A stretch of DNA of 64,000 bases from Nitriliruptoraceae bacterium (GTDB lineage Bacteria > Actinomycetota > Nitriliruptoria > Nitriliruptorales > Nitriliruptoraceae), in contig JAFIEQ010000002.1 of assembly GCA_020832455.1 (NCBI GenBank), positions 1 to 64,000 on the forward strand, given 5' to 3'. The position numbers were made by a program, and so were the translations under genes. Under the pieces are notes generated by a model. It searched no databases and was not told where the DNA came from. It saw only the letters and a list, made by a program, of their open reading frames with translations. This document shows positions 1-9,321 of this stretch, in pieces; the stretch's first letter is position 1; every line of letters begins with the position of its first letter.

Positions 1-111
1 GCGCGGGGGGGGGGGGGGGGGGGTGGGGCGGCTCGGGGGGCGGCCCCGCGGTGTGCGGTGCGGGGGGGGGGGGTATTTATCCGCCCCCCGGGCCGTCCCC
101 GAGAGAGGTCG

Positions 112-957
112 ATGAGTCTCTCCACCCGGTGGGTCCTGGCGCTGCTCGCGCCAGCCGTGCTGCTCACGGCGCTGTTCTTCCTGGTCCCCATCGTGGACAT
201 CCTGAGCCGATCGTTCACGGACCCGGAGCTCGGCCTCGCCACCTACGAGCGGATCCTGGCCGACCCCACCACCTTCCGCGTCCTTCGCCGGACCTTCGTG
301 ACCGGTGCGCTGACGGTGCTGCTGTGCCTGGTGCTCGGCTACCCCTACGCGTACCTGATGACCATCGTCGGACCGACGATGCGCTCGGTGCTGCTCCTGC
401 TGGTCCTGGTCCCGTTCTGGACCAGTCTGATGGCGCGCACGTTCGCCTGGATCTCCCTGCTGCAGCGGGACGGCCCGGTCTCGGCGCTGTTCGGCGCGGT
501 CGGGCTCCCCCGGGTCACGTTGCTCGGGACCCTGGCCGGCGTGCTGATCGGCATGGTCCACATCCTGCTGCCCTACTTCGTGCTGACCCTCTACGCCGGG
601 CTCTCCCGGATCGACCGGCGACTACTGGTCGCCGCCACCAGCCTCGGCGCCAACCGGTTCCGCGCCTTCAGCCAGGTCTACCTCCCGCTGTCGGTCCCGG
701 CCGTCGCTGCGGCCAGCACCCTGGTGTTCATCCTCGCGCTGGGCTTCTACATCACCCCCCAACTGCTCGGTAGTCCGCAGCAGTCGCTGCTCGCGCAGGT
801 CATCGGTGTGCGTGTCGAGCGTCTGGTCGACTTCGCGGGGGCCGGCGCCCTGTCCGCGGTGCTCCTCGTGGCGACCGCGGCCCTGTTCCTCGTCGTGCTG
901 GCGCTGATGCGCCCGGCACGTCGGCTCCTGGGCCTGCGCAGCGGTGGTGCCGCGTGA
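112..957 (+). CDS. ABC transporter permease, spermidine/putrescine (PotB) type
   Basis: ORF 58..957; likely start ATG at 112 after purine-rich GAGAGG; multi-TM protein with BPD_transp_1 EAA-like loop (SLGANRFRAFSQVYLPLSVPA). Confidence 0.85.
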   Translation: MSLSTRWVLALLAPAVLLTALFFLVPIVDILSRSFTDPELGLATYERILADPTTFRVLRRTFVTGALTVLLCLVLGYPYAYLMTIVGPTMRSVLLLLVLVPFWTSLMARTFAWISLLQRDGPVSALFGAVGLPRVTLLGTLAGVLIGMVHILLPYFVLTLYAGLSRIDRRLLVAATSLGANRFRAFSQVYLPLSVPAVAAASTLVFILALGFYITPQLLGSPQQSLLAQVIGVRVERLVDFAGAGALSAVLLVATAALFLVVLALMRPARRLLGLRSGGAA

Positions 958-1778
958 ACGACGCATCCACCGTCCGGTTGCCGATCCGCCTCTGGGTGGC
1001 CGTGGTCGCCCTGCTGATGACGGCGCCGACCCTGGTCGTGGTCCCGCTGTCGTTCACCGACCGTCGCTCGTTCCGGTTCCCGATCGAGGGCTGGTCGCTG
1101 CAGTGGTACGGCCGCTTCTTCGCCGAGGAGCGCTGGATCGGCGCGCTGACGACGAGCGTCGCACTGGCGTTCACGGTCGCCGTCATCGCCACCGTGGCGG
1201 GGACCTTCGCCGTCGTGGCGCTCGGTCGGGGCCGACTGCGCCAACCGGCCCAGAACGGCATCCGCGCCCTGCTCATGCTCCCGATCGTCGTACCCGGCAT
1301 CGTGGTCGCGGTCGGGCTCTTCGGGGCCTACCTGCGGTGGGGGCTGAGCGGCACCTTCCGCGGGCTGGTCCTCGCCCACGTGCTGTTGTCGATCCCGTTC
1401 GTGATGATCCCGGTCAGCACCGCGCTGCGCGCGATCGACCCGACCGTGGAACGGGCGGCCGCCGTGCTCGGCGCGGGCCCGCGGCAACGGTTCCTGCAGG
1501 TCCAACTGCCGTTGCTCGCGCCCGGGGTCGCGACCGGGTTCGTGTTCGCGTTCGTGACCAGCCTCGACGAGGTCGTCATCGCCTTCTTCCTGCAGGCCCC
1601 GGGGCTGCGCACGCTGCCGGTGCAGATGTACAGCTCCGTGACCGTCGAGACGGACCCCACCATCGCGGTCGCCTCGACCCTGATGCTGCTGCTGTCCACC
1701 CTGATCATCCTGATCCCCCGGCTGGTGGCGGCACGCCGCGAACGTCGGATCGCCGGACGAACCCTGGAGGCGTCGTGA
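954..1778 (+). CDS. ABC transporter permease, PotC type
   Basis: Overlaps previous stop by 4 bp; EAA loop 'AAAVLGAGPRQRFLQVQLPLLAPG'; TM-rich. Confidence 0.85.
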   Translation: MNDASTVRLPIRLWVAVVALLMTAPTLVVVPLSFTDRRSFRFPIEGWSLQWYGRFFAEERWIGALTTSVALAFTVAVIATVAGTFAVVALGRGRLRQPAQNGIRALLMLPIVVPGIVVAVGLFGAYLRWGLSGTFRGLVLAHVLLSIPFVMIPVSTALRAIDPTVERAAAVLGAGPRQRFLQVQLPLLAPGVATGFVFAFVTSLDEVVIAFFLQAPGLRTLPVQMYSSVTVETDPTIAVASTLMLLLSTLIILIPRLVAARRERRIAGRTLEAS

Positions 1779-2935
1779 CATCCGTTGGCCCCGACCCGTC
1801 GACGACCCCGTCCGGTGACGCCGTGGAACTGCGGGCGCTCAGCAAGCACTACGGGGACCTGGTCGCGGTCGATGACATCGACCTGCAGGTCCGTGACGGT
1901 GAGTTCCTGACGCTGCTCGGCCCGAGCGGTTCCGGCAAGACCACGACCCTGTCGATGATCGCGGGCTTCACGGCACCCAGCGGTGGGCAGGTCGTGGTCC
2001 GCGGCACCGACATCACCGCCACGCCCCCGCACAAGCGCAACATGGGGATGGTGTTCCAGAACTACTCGCTGTTCCCCCACCTCGACGTCCTGGCGAACGT
2101 CGCCTTCCCGCTCCGCCAGCGCGGCGTGGCGCGCGCGACCCGACTCGCCCGGGCGCGTGATGCGCTCGAGGCCGTGGAGCTCGGCGCCCGCACCGCCGCG
2201 ATGCCCAACGAGCTCAGCGGTGGGCAGCAGCAGCGCGTCGCCCTCGCACGGGCGCTGGTGTTCGAACCCTCGTTGCTGCTGATGGACGAACCCTTCGGGG
2301 CGCTCGATCGTGGGCTGCGCGAGAAGATGCAGCTCGAGGTGCGGCGGATCCACCGCGAGCTGTCGGTCACGGTGCTCTTCGTCACGCACGACCAGCAGGA
2401 AGCGCTGACGATGTCGGACCGGATCGCGGTCTTCAACCGGGGCTCGATCGAGCAGATCGGAACGCCCGACGAGCTCTACGAACGCCCGGCGAGCCTCTTC
2501 GTCGCGACGTTCGTCGGCGAGTCGACCGTCATCGCGGGTCGGGCCCAGGGCGAGACCCTCGTCACCGACACCGGCACCGCCCTGCCGCTGCCCGCCGCCC
2601 TCGAGGGTCCGGCGGCGCTCGTGGTGCGGCCCGAACGGGTGCGGGTCCACGCCCCGGACCAGCGGCCGTCGGGATCGGCCGGGGTCGCCGCCACCGTCCG
2701 CGATGTCACCTACCTCGGCGCCCATCGCCGGGTCGAGTTGGACACCGAGGTCGGCGAGGTGGTCGCCCACATCGCCGCGGGCGATCCCGCCCCGGAACCC
2801 GGTGCACACCTCGCCATCAGCTGGCAGGTCGCCACCTCGGCGGCCTTCCCGGATCCCGACGGTGACGAGCACCGAGACCACGGGTCGGCCGAGGTGGCCA
2901 GCCCCTCCCCCAGCGAGCACAGGAGCGCGCCATGA
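1775..2935 (+). CDS. ABC transporter ATP-binding protein, PotA type (TOBE domain)
   Basis: GTG at 1775 in the 944..2935 frame; Walker A GPSGSGKTT, signature LSGGQQQR, Walker B LLLMDEP. Confidence 0.9.
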   Translation: MTSVGPDPSTTPSGDAVELRALSKHYGDLVAVDDIDLQVRDGEFLTLLGPSGSGKTTTLSMIAGFTAPSGGQVVVRGTDITATPPHKRNMGMVFQNYSLFPHLDVLANVAFPLRQRGVARATRLARARDALEAVELGARTAAMPNELSGGQQQRVALARALVFEPSLLLMDEPFGALDRGLREKMQLEVRRIHRELSVTVLFVTHDQQEALTMSDRIAVFNRGSIEQIGTPDELYERPASLFVATFVGESTVIAGRAQGETLVTDTGTALPLPAALEGPAALVVRPERVRVHAPDQRPSGSAGVAATVRDVTYLGAHRRVELDTEVGEVVAHIAAGDPAPEPGAHLAISWQVATSAAFPDPDGDEHRDHGSAEVASPSPSEHRSAP

Positions 2936-3345
2936 CCGCGACGCCACGCCCCACCCTCGTCCGGTTGGACGACGTCACCCCGCTCCCCGCCCAGGACGCC
3001 CCAACCAAGGTCCGCATCCACCGGCTGTTCACACGCGCCGAGCACGCGAGCAACCTCACCCAGGGCGTGTGCTGGATGGACCCCGGGGAGCAGACCAACC
3101 ACTGGTCCAGCCGTGCCGTGGACGACATGCCCGAGGGTGACCACTGGTACGGACCCGTCGACGAGACCTACTTCATCGTGGCGGGCCAGCTCCGTCTGAC
3201 GTGGCGCGGCGAGCACGAGCAGGGCGTGTTCGAGCTCGGTCCCCACGACAGCGTCTACCTGGCTCCGGGATGGATCTACCACCTCGAGAACACGGGTGAT
3301 GAGCCGGCGTTCTTCGTCTACAACATGACGCCGACGCAGGAGTAG
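2932..3345 (+). CDS. cupin-domain protein
   Basis: 137 aa; cupin-like beta-rich pattern (DETYFIVAGQLRLTW...DSVYLAPGWIYHLENTGDEPAFFVYNM). Confidence 0.75.
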   Translation: MTATPRPTLVRLDDVTPLPAQDAPTKVRIHRLFTRAEHASNLTQGVCWMDPGEQTNHWSSRAVDDMPEGDHWYGPVDETYFIVAGQLRLTWRGEHEQGVFELGPHDSVYLAPGWIYHLENTGDEPAFFVYNMTPTQE

Positions 3346-3351
3346 ACGGCG

Positions 3352-4494
3352 ATGATCAGCGTCTTCTACGACGAACGCGTGCTCGACCACGACACCGGCG
3401 TCGCCCTGCACGAAGCGCCCCCGAGTCCCTGGATCAGCGCCCCGGAACCGCACACCGAAGGTCCGGGGCGTCTCCGCGCGATGCGCGACGTGCTCCGGGA
3501 CGGGCCGTTGGCCGGGCGGCTCGACTGGCAGCCAGGGCGGCTGGCGAGCGTGGAGGAGCTCACGCGGGTCCACCCGGCCGCCTACGTCGAGCACATCCGT
3601 CGCACCTGCGCGGACGGGGGCGGCTGGGCGACGGCGACGACCCGGCTGGCGGCGAGGTCCTTCGAGCCGCTGCTGGCGGCCGCGGGCACCGCCCTCGAGG
3701 CGGGCCGCAGCGTGCTGGACGGCCGGAGCACGCGGGCCTACGCCCTGGTGCGACCGCCCGGACACCACGCGCAACGGGCCCAGATCGACGGTTACTGCTT
3801 CTTCAACCACGCGGCGCTCGTCGTCGAGCAGGCGCGCGACGCGGGTCTGGACCGCGTGCTGACGATCGACGTCGACGTCCACCACGGCAACGGCACCCAG
3901 GACATCTTCTACGCCCGCCGTGACGTGCTCACGACCAGCATCCACATGGACCACGGCGCCTGGGGTCCGACCCACCCCCAGACCGGGGCGGGCGACGAGA
4001 CGGGCGAGGGTGACGGGCACGGCTACAACCTGAACGTGCCGCTCCCCCTCGGGGCGGGCGACACGGCCTACCTCCGTGCGCTCGACGAGGTCGTCGCGCC
4101 GGCCGCGCGCGCGTTCCGACCCGACCTGATCGTCGTCGCGAGCGGCCAGGACGCCAGCGCCTTCGACCCGAACGGGCGCCACAACGTCACCATGGCCGGT
4201 TTCCGCGGGATCGGCCAACGGCTCGTCGCGCTCGCGGACGAGCTCTGCGGCGGCCGCGTCGTGGGGGTGCAGGAAGGGGGCTACAACCCGTCCTACGCCG
4301 CCTTCTGCCTCCTGGCGACGCTCGAGGGGATGCTCGACGCCCCGGCGACGCCGGATCCGCTCGCCTACGTCCCGGATCAGCTCCTGGGCGTGGACGAGGC
4401 CATCGCGGCGGCCCGGGCCGTCGCCCTCGCCGTACCACCGACCGAGGGCCCGACCGGCAACCCGACGGCCGACCCGACCACCGGCGACCGCTAG
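3352..4494 (+). CDS. class II histone deacetylase-like / acetylpolyamine amidohydrolase-family protein
   Basis: RPPGHHAQ, TIDVDVHHGNGTQDIFY, and catalytic/metal motifs of the HDAC superfamily. Confidence 0.85.
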   Translation: MISVFYDERVLDHDTGVALHEAPPSPWISAPEPHTEGPGRLRAMRDVLRDGPLAGRLDWQPGRLASVEELTRVHPAAYVEHIRRTCADGGGWATATTRLAARSFEPLLAAAGTALEAGRSVLDGRSTRAYALVRPPGHHAQRAQIDGYCFFNHAALVVEQARDAGLDRVLTIDVDVHHGNGTQDIFYARRDVLTTSIHMDHGAWGPTHPQTGAGDETGEGDGHGYNLNVPLPLGAGDTAYLRALDEVVAPAARAFRPDLIVVASGQDASAFDPNGRHNVTMAGFRGIGQRLVALADELCGGRVVGVQEGGYNPSYAAFCLLATLEGMLDAPATPDPLAYVPDQLLGVDEAIAAARAVALAVPPTEGPTGNPTADPTTGDR

Positions 4495-4546
4495 CCGCTG
4501 CCCACCCGTGCCGCCGATCGGCTCGGCCCATCCCGACAGGACCCCG

Positions 4547-5701
4547 ATGCTGCAGATGCCCTTCCCCATCGCGACCTACCGCGACCGTCTGGTGTCGGTG
4601 CGGCGCCGGATGGCCGACGCCGGCATGGACACGATGATCATCACGATGCCCGACGCCATCCACTGGCTCACCGGGGTCGACTCCGTCGGTTACCTGTGGC
4701 CCCAGGCACTGATCATCCCGGCGGCCGACGACCTCGAGGTCCGCTACGTGACGAGGACCACCGAGGCGCCGGGCGTGGACGCGTGCTCGTGGCTGTCGGA
4801 TCGGTACTTCTACGACATCGTCACCGAGGATCCGGTCGACGCGATCATCGGACAGCTCCGGCGGGGCGCCGGTCTCGCCGGTCGCGTGGGCCTCGAGGAC
4901 GATGCGTTCACGATGCTGCCCTCCACCGCCCGCCGCATCCGGGAAGCCTTCCGAGACGTCGAGTTCGTCGACTGCAGCTACACGGTGCCGGACGCCCGGC
5001 TCATCAAGACGGAGGCCGAGCTCGCCTACCAACGCCGAGCGGCGGCCATGGCGGACGACGCCATCGAACAGGTGCTCGCGGCCATCCGACCCGGCATCAG
5101 CGAGGTCGAGCTCGCCGGCGTCGCGGCCGCGGCCCTGGGTCGAGCCGGCAGCGAACACGCCGCCATCCCGCCCATGGTCGTCTCCGGCGAGCGCAGCGCG
5201 CTGGTGCACTGCATGGCCTCCCGGCGGACCCTGAGCCGTGGTGACGTCGTGTGCATCGAGCTCGCGGGGGTGGTCCACCGCTACCACGCCGTCACGATGC
5301 GCAGCGCGGTCATCGGCGCCCCGACCGCGCGGGTGCGCGAGGTCGCCGCGACGCTGAAGGAGGCGCACCTCGCCGCCATCGACGCGGCCGTCGCGGGCGT
5401 CCCCGTGTACCAGCCGGAGGCCGCCGCCACCGCCGTCCTCGAGCCGGCGGGGCTGATGCCCAACCGCTGCCACCGGATCGGCTACAGCCTGGGCGTCGCC
5501 TACCCGCCGGGGTGGCTGGAACCGATGATGATGGTCGAGGAGGACCCGCACGTCTTCGTCCCGGGGATGTCCTTCACCGTCGAGCCCAACCTCCACCTGC
5601 CCGAGGATGGCTTCGGGCTCAAGCTCGGCGAGACGGTCGAGTGCACCGCGGATGGACCGGTGTCGATGTCACGCCTCTCCGCCGACCTGCACGTCGTCTA
5701 G
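4547..5701 (+). CDS. M24 (pita-bread) family hydrolase, creatinase/ectoine-hydrolase-like
   Basis: ORF 4508..5701, start MLQMPFPIATYRDRL; creatinase N-terminal domain plus M24 fold; canonical metal Asp ligands not evident. Confidence 0.75.
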   Translation: MLQMPFPIATYRDRLVSVRRRMADAGMDTMIITMPDAIHWLTGVDSVGYLWPQALIIPAADDLEVRYVTRTTEAPGVDACSWLSDRYFYDIVTEDPVDAIIGQLRRGAGLAGRVGLEDDAFTMLPSTARRIREAFRDVEFVDCSYTVPDARLIKTEAELAYQRRAAAMADDAIEQVLAAIRPGISEVELAGVAAAALGRAGSEHAAIPPMVVSGERSALVHCMASRRTLSRGDVVCIELAGVVHRYHAVTMRSAVIGAPTARVREVAATLKEAHLAAIDAAVAGVPVYQPEAAATAVLEPAGLMPNRCHRIGYSLGVAYPPGWLEPMMMVEEDPHVFVPGMSFTVEPNLHLPEDGFGLKLGETVECTADGPVSMSRLSADLHVV

Positions 5702-5709
5702 GAGCCAGG

Positions 5710-7107
5710 ATGCGCACGTCCCCACCCACCGGCGGTCCGCGCAACGGGGCGGTCTCCTTCTGGATGCACGACCTGGACGGTCCGGCCCCGGCCACGGACC
5801 GCCTGGAGGGCGACGCGGACGCGGACGTCGTCATCGTCGGTGCCGGCTACACGGGACTGTGGACGGCCTACTACCTGCACGCCAACGATCCCTCCCTGCG
5901 GATCCGGGTCCTCGAACAGCGCCACGTCGGCTTCGGTGCCTCCGGTCGCAACGGCGGCTGGCTGACGAACTCGCTGACCGGTGGCCACGAGGCCTACGCG
6001 CGCCGGCACGGTGACGAGGCCGTGCGTCGCTTCCAGCGCGCCCTCAACGACACCGTGGACGAGGTCCTGCGCGTGGCCCACGCGGAGGGGATCGACGCGC
6101 AGGCCACCAAGGGCGGCAGCCTGCTGGTCGCCCGCAACCCGGCGCAGCAGGGACGCGTCGCGCAGGCCATGGCCCACGCTCGGCGGTGGCCGGAGGAGGG
6201 CCTGGTCGCGCTCGATGCCGGCGAGGTCCGCGAACGCATCCGCGTCGCCGGCGCGCTCGGCGGCCTGTGGCAGCCACACTGCGCGCGCATCCATCCCGCC
6301 CGGCTGGTGACCGGGCTCGCCACGACGCTGCGCGCGCGTGGGGTCGCCATCCACGAGGACACGCCGGTGCTGGACCTGGCGTCGGGGCAGGCCGTCACCC
6401 CGCGGGGGACGGTCCGAGCGCCGGTGGTCATCCGTGCCACGGAGGGGTTCACGTCGCTGCTCCCCGGTCACCGTCGGACCTGGCTGCCGATGAACTCGTC
6501 GATGATCGTCACGGAGCCGCTCGCCCCGGAGGTGTGGGCGACCATCGGGTGGGAGGCGCGGGAGGCACTCGAGGACCTGTCGCACATCTACGCCTACGCG
6601 CAACGCACCACCGACGGTCGGATCGCCATCGGCGGCCGGGGCGTCCCCTACCGGTTCGGATCCCGGATCGATGGCGACGGGCTGACCGACCGGACGACCT
6701 GGTCGGCGCTGGCGGGCCTGCTGCGCAGCTGGTTCCCGGCGGTGGGCGACGTGCCCGTGGCCCACACCTGGAGCGGGGTGCTCGGGGTCCCACGCAACTG
6801 GCGGGCCACCGTCAGCTTCGACCGGGCGACCGGCCTCGGGCACGCCGGCGGGTACGTCGGCACCGGGGTCGCGGCGACCAACCTCGCCGGGCGGACCCTC
6901 GCCGATCTCGTCTGCGGGGTCGACAGCGACCTGGTCGACCTGCCGTGGGTCGGCCAGCGCTCACGCCGCTGGGAACCCGAGCCCCTGCGCTGGCTTGGTG
7001 CCCGCACGGTCCACCGCGCCTACCTCCAGGCCGACCGCGCGGAGGCCGCCGGTCTCGCACGGACCTCGGCGTTCGCGACGGCCGCGAACCTGCTGAGTGG
7101 CCGCTGA
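5710..7107 (+). CDS. FAD-dependent oxidoreductase (DadA / gamma-glutamylputrescine oxidase-like)
   Basis: ATG at 5710 in ORF 5251..7107; ADVVIVGAGYTGLWTAYYL and ASGRNGGW motifs. Confidence 0.85.
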   Translation: MRTSPPTGGPRNGAVSFWMHDLDGPAPATDRLEGDADADVVIVGAGYTGLWTAYYLHANDPSLRIRVLEQRHVGFGASGRNGGWLTNSLTGGHEAYARRHGDEAVRRFQRALNDTVDEVLRVAHAEGIDAQATKGGSLLVARNPAQQGRVAQAMAHARRWPEEGLVALDAGEVRERIRVAGALGGLWQPHCARIHPARLVTGLATTLRARGVAIHEDTPVLDLASGQAVTPRGTVRAPVVIRATEGFTSLLPGHRRTWLPMNSSMIVTEPLAPEVWATIGWEAREALEDLSHIYAYAQRTTDGRIAIGGRGVPYRFGSRIDGDGLTDRTTWSALAGLLRSWFPAVGDVPVAHTWSGVLGVPRNWRATVSFDRATGLGHAGGYVGTGVAATNLAGRTLADLVCGVDSDLVDLPWVGQRSRRWEPEPLRWLGARTVHRAYLQADRAEAAGLARTSAFATAANLLSGR

Positions 7108-7208
7108 GCCGCATCCTCTCGGTCGGCTGCAGGGGGTCCGTCGACGGCCGCGCAGGCCCGGCGGGAGCTGGGATCGAGATGGGTCGGCGGCTCGGGCGGC
7201 CGGCGCGA

Positions 7209-8924
7209 TCAGCGAAGCACGTCGCTGATGACCTCCACGCCACCCTCCCGCTCACCGAACCCGAAGAACTCCTTGACCTTCGCCTGGGCGAACCCGAGCG
7301 CGCGCGCGAGCTCGATCTTCGGCGGGATGGGGAGCTCATCGGCGTCGACGATGACGTCGACGACCGTGGGCCGTGGCGAACGCAGCGCCGTGGCCAGCGC
7401 GCCCTCGAGATCGTCGGGGGACTCGACCCGCAGCCCCTCGGCACCGAAGGCGCGGGCGATCGCCGCCAGATCCCGGCCGGGGATCGAGGTGTGCTCGTCG
7501 GGTTGCGCGTCGGCCTGCTGTTCGACGGTGATCAGGCCGAGTTTGGCGTTGTCGAAGACCACGACGGTGATGGGCAGGCCGAGCTCCGCGGCCGTGATCA
7601 GGTCGCTCGGCAGCATGGTGAACGATCCGTCCCCCACCAGGGCGACGACCTGGCGGTCCGGGTAGGCCATCTGCGCCCCGATGGCGGCAGGCAGGCCGTA
7701 GGCCATGCTGGCCAGGTTGCCGGACAGGGTGAAGTCCTGACGGTCGCGGATGGCGAGGTGGCGGGCGGTCCAGGCGGTCACGGCACCGGTGTCGCACACG
7801 ACGATGGCGTCATCGTCGAGGTGCGCGCCGACGACCGCGGCCAGTCGCGCCGGCTTCAGCGGGGTCGCATCGGAGGTCTCCAGCACCCGCATCCACCGTC
7901 GCCAGCGACCCATGTCCTGCTGGGCGCCCTCCAGCCAGGAGCGGTCGGTCCGCTCGGTGACCGCGTCGGCCAGGGCGGGCAGCACCTCGACGGTGTCGCC
8001 GACCAGCGGGTGGGAGACCGGCACCCGCCGGCCGATGTGGCTCGGGGACCGTTCGATCTGGATGACGGGGACACCCTCGGGGTAGAAGTCCCGGTAGGGG
8101 AAGTCGGTGCCGGCCATCACCAGGACGTCGCACCCCTCGATGGCGTTCACCGCGGGACGGGTCCCGAGCAGACCGAGCCCACCGACGGTCGAGGGATGGT
8201 CGTCGGCGAACAGCGCCTTGCCGGCCAGCGTCTTGATGATCGGGGCGCCGATGCGGTCCGCGAGGCGCAGCAGATCGCCGACCGCGTCCCGGGCGCCGAT
8301 GCCGGCCAGGATGACCGGACGATCGGAGGCGTTCAGGAGCTTGACCGCCGCGGCGAGATGCTCGCGATGCGCGGGCAGGGGCTGGTGCTGGCGCGCGATG
8401 CCGTGCAGCGGTTCGTCCGGGACCGCGGCGTCCGCCAGATCGGTGGGGATCGCGAGGTGCACGACGCCGCGCCCGGCCAGGGCGGTCTGGCACGCCTGGA
8501 CGGCCAGGCGCGGCAGCTGGGCCGGGTCGACGAGCAGCTCCGAGGTGATGGCCACGTCGGCGAACAGCCGGTGCTGGTCGACCTCCTGGTGCGCGTGCGT
8601 GCCACGCTGGCCCCCCGCGACCTGGCCCGTGATGGCGATCACCGGGGCGTGGTCCATCTTCGCGTCGTACAGCCCGTTGAGCAGGTGGATGGCACCGGGA
8701 CCGCTCGTGCCGACGACCGCGGACAACTCCCCCGTCAGTTTCGCGCGGGCGCTCGCGGCGAACGCCGCCGTCTCCTCGTGCCGCACGCCGACGAACTCGA
8801 TGCGATCGTCCCGGCGCAGGGCATCGATGATCACGTTCACGGTGTCGCCCGGGATCCCGACGACCTGGCGGACCCCCGCGGCGACCAGGACGTCGAGGAG
8901 CCGTTCCGCAACCGTGCTCGCCAT
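7209..8924 (-). CDS. thiamine-pyrophosphate-dependent enzyme (pyruvate oxidase / pyruvate:quinone dehydrogenase-like)
   Basis: 571 aa; N-terminal TPP PYR domain (VGIPGDTVN...RHEETAAFAA), C-terminal GDGSFTML TPP motif. Confidence 0.85.
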   Translation of the reverse strand: MASTVAERLLDVLVAAGVRQVVGIPGDTVNVIIDALRRDDRIEFVGVRHEETAAFAASARAKLTGELSAVVGTSGPGAIHLLNGLYDAKMDHAPVIAITGQVAGGQRGTHAHQEVDQHRLFADVAITSELLVDPAQLPRLAVQACQTALAGRGVVHLAIPTDLADAAVPDEPLHGIARQHQPLPAHREHLAAAVKLLNASDRPVILAGIGARDAVGDLLRLADRIGAPIIKTLAGKALFADDHPSTVGGLGLLGTRPAVNAIEGCDVLVMAGTDFPYRDFYPEGVPVIQIERSPSHIGRRVPVSHPLVGDTVEVLPALADAVTERTDRSWLEGAQQDMGRWRRWMRVLETSDATPLKPARLAAVVGAHLDDDAIVVCDTGAVTAWTARHLAIRDRQDFTLSGNLASMAYGLPAAIGAQMAYPDRQVVALVGDGSFTMLPSDLITAAELGLPITVVVFDNAKLGLITVEQQADAQPDEHTSIPGRDLAAIARAFGAEGLRVESPDDLEGALATALRSPRPTVVDVIVDADELPIPPKIELARALGFAQAKVKEFFGFGEREGGVEVISDVLR

Positions 8925-9058
8925 GGGACCTCAGCTCGTTGGACGAGCGCCGACGGTAGGGAGCGCCGGAGCCATCGGGTGCTGGCCGTTCGTTCGTCGT
9001 CCGGCTCAGCTGGAGGAGGTCGGAGTCCGTCCATAACCACGCCGTGTCCCCGGACGCC

Positions 9059-9084
9059 GGAACCCGGCTCGAAGGCCGGGTTCC
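9059..9084. terminator. perfect hairpin ggaacccggc-tcgaag-gccgggttcc, candidate terminator downstream of tRNA-Leu
   Basis: 10-bp perfect inverted repeat with 6-nt loop between the tRNA 3' end (minus strand) and the TPP enzyme gene; no T-tract. Confidence 0.45.
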
Positions 9085-9137
9085 CGATGGTGAAGAGGCG
9101 TTGTCCCGCGAGGTCCTCGGACCCACTGGCTGCCACG

Positions 9138-9221
9138 TGCGCGAGGGGGGACTTGAACCCCCATGTCCGTTAGGACACACGGCCCTCAACCGTGCGCGTC
9201 TGCCAATTCCGCCACTCGCGC
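9138..9221 (-). tRNA. tRNA-Leu (GAG)
   Basis: Reverse complement GCGCGAGTGGCGGAATTGGCAGACGCGCACGGTTGAGGGCCGTGTG...GGGGGTTCAAGTCCCCCCTCGCGC; acceptor stem, T-arm GGTTCAAGTCC, anticodon loop TTGAGGG; long variable arm. Confidence 0.95.
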
Positions 9222-9321
9222 GTGGAACGCGGGTCGGTGCCCGCGAGGCGCGCAGCCTAGCCAGCGTCCGAGGTGCACGCCAACGCGGGCATCGTGCGGT
9301 GGCACCCGTCCGCGAACCGCG

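Noticed and set aside
747-5596. Long minus-strand ORFs 747..1781, 1328..2947, 2710..4569, 4187..5596
   Set aside because: Antisense shadow ORFs of the PotBCA/HDAC/M24 genes; Arg/Gly/Asp/His-rich low-complexity translations typical of high-GC out-of-frame reading, no domain motifs.
6186-9173. 995-aa plus-strand ORF 6186..9173
   Set aside because: Overlaps out of frame with the FAD oxidoreductase and antisense to the TPP enzyme, both with clear motifs.
9138-9221. tRNA-Leu as integration site of a mobile element
   Set aside because: No integrase or duplicated tRNA 3' end found nearby.
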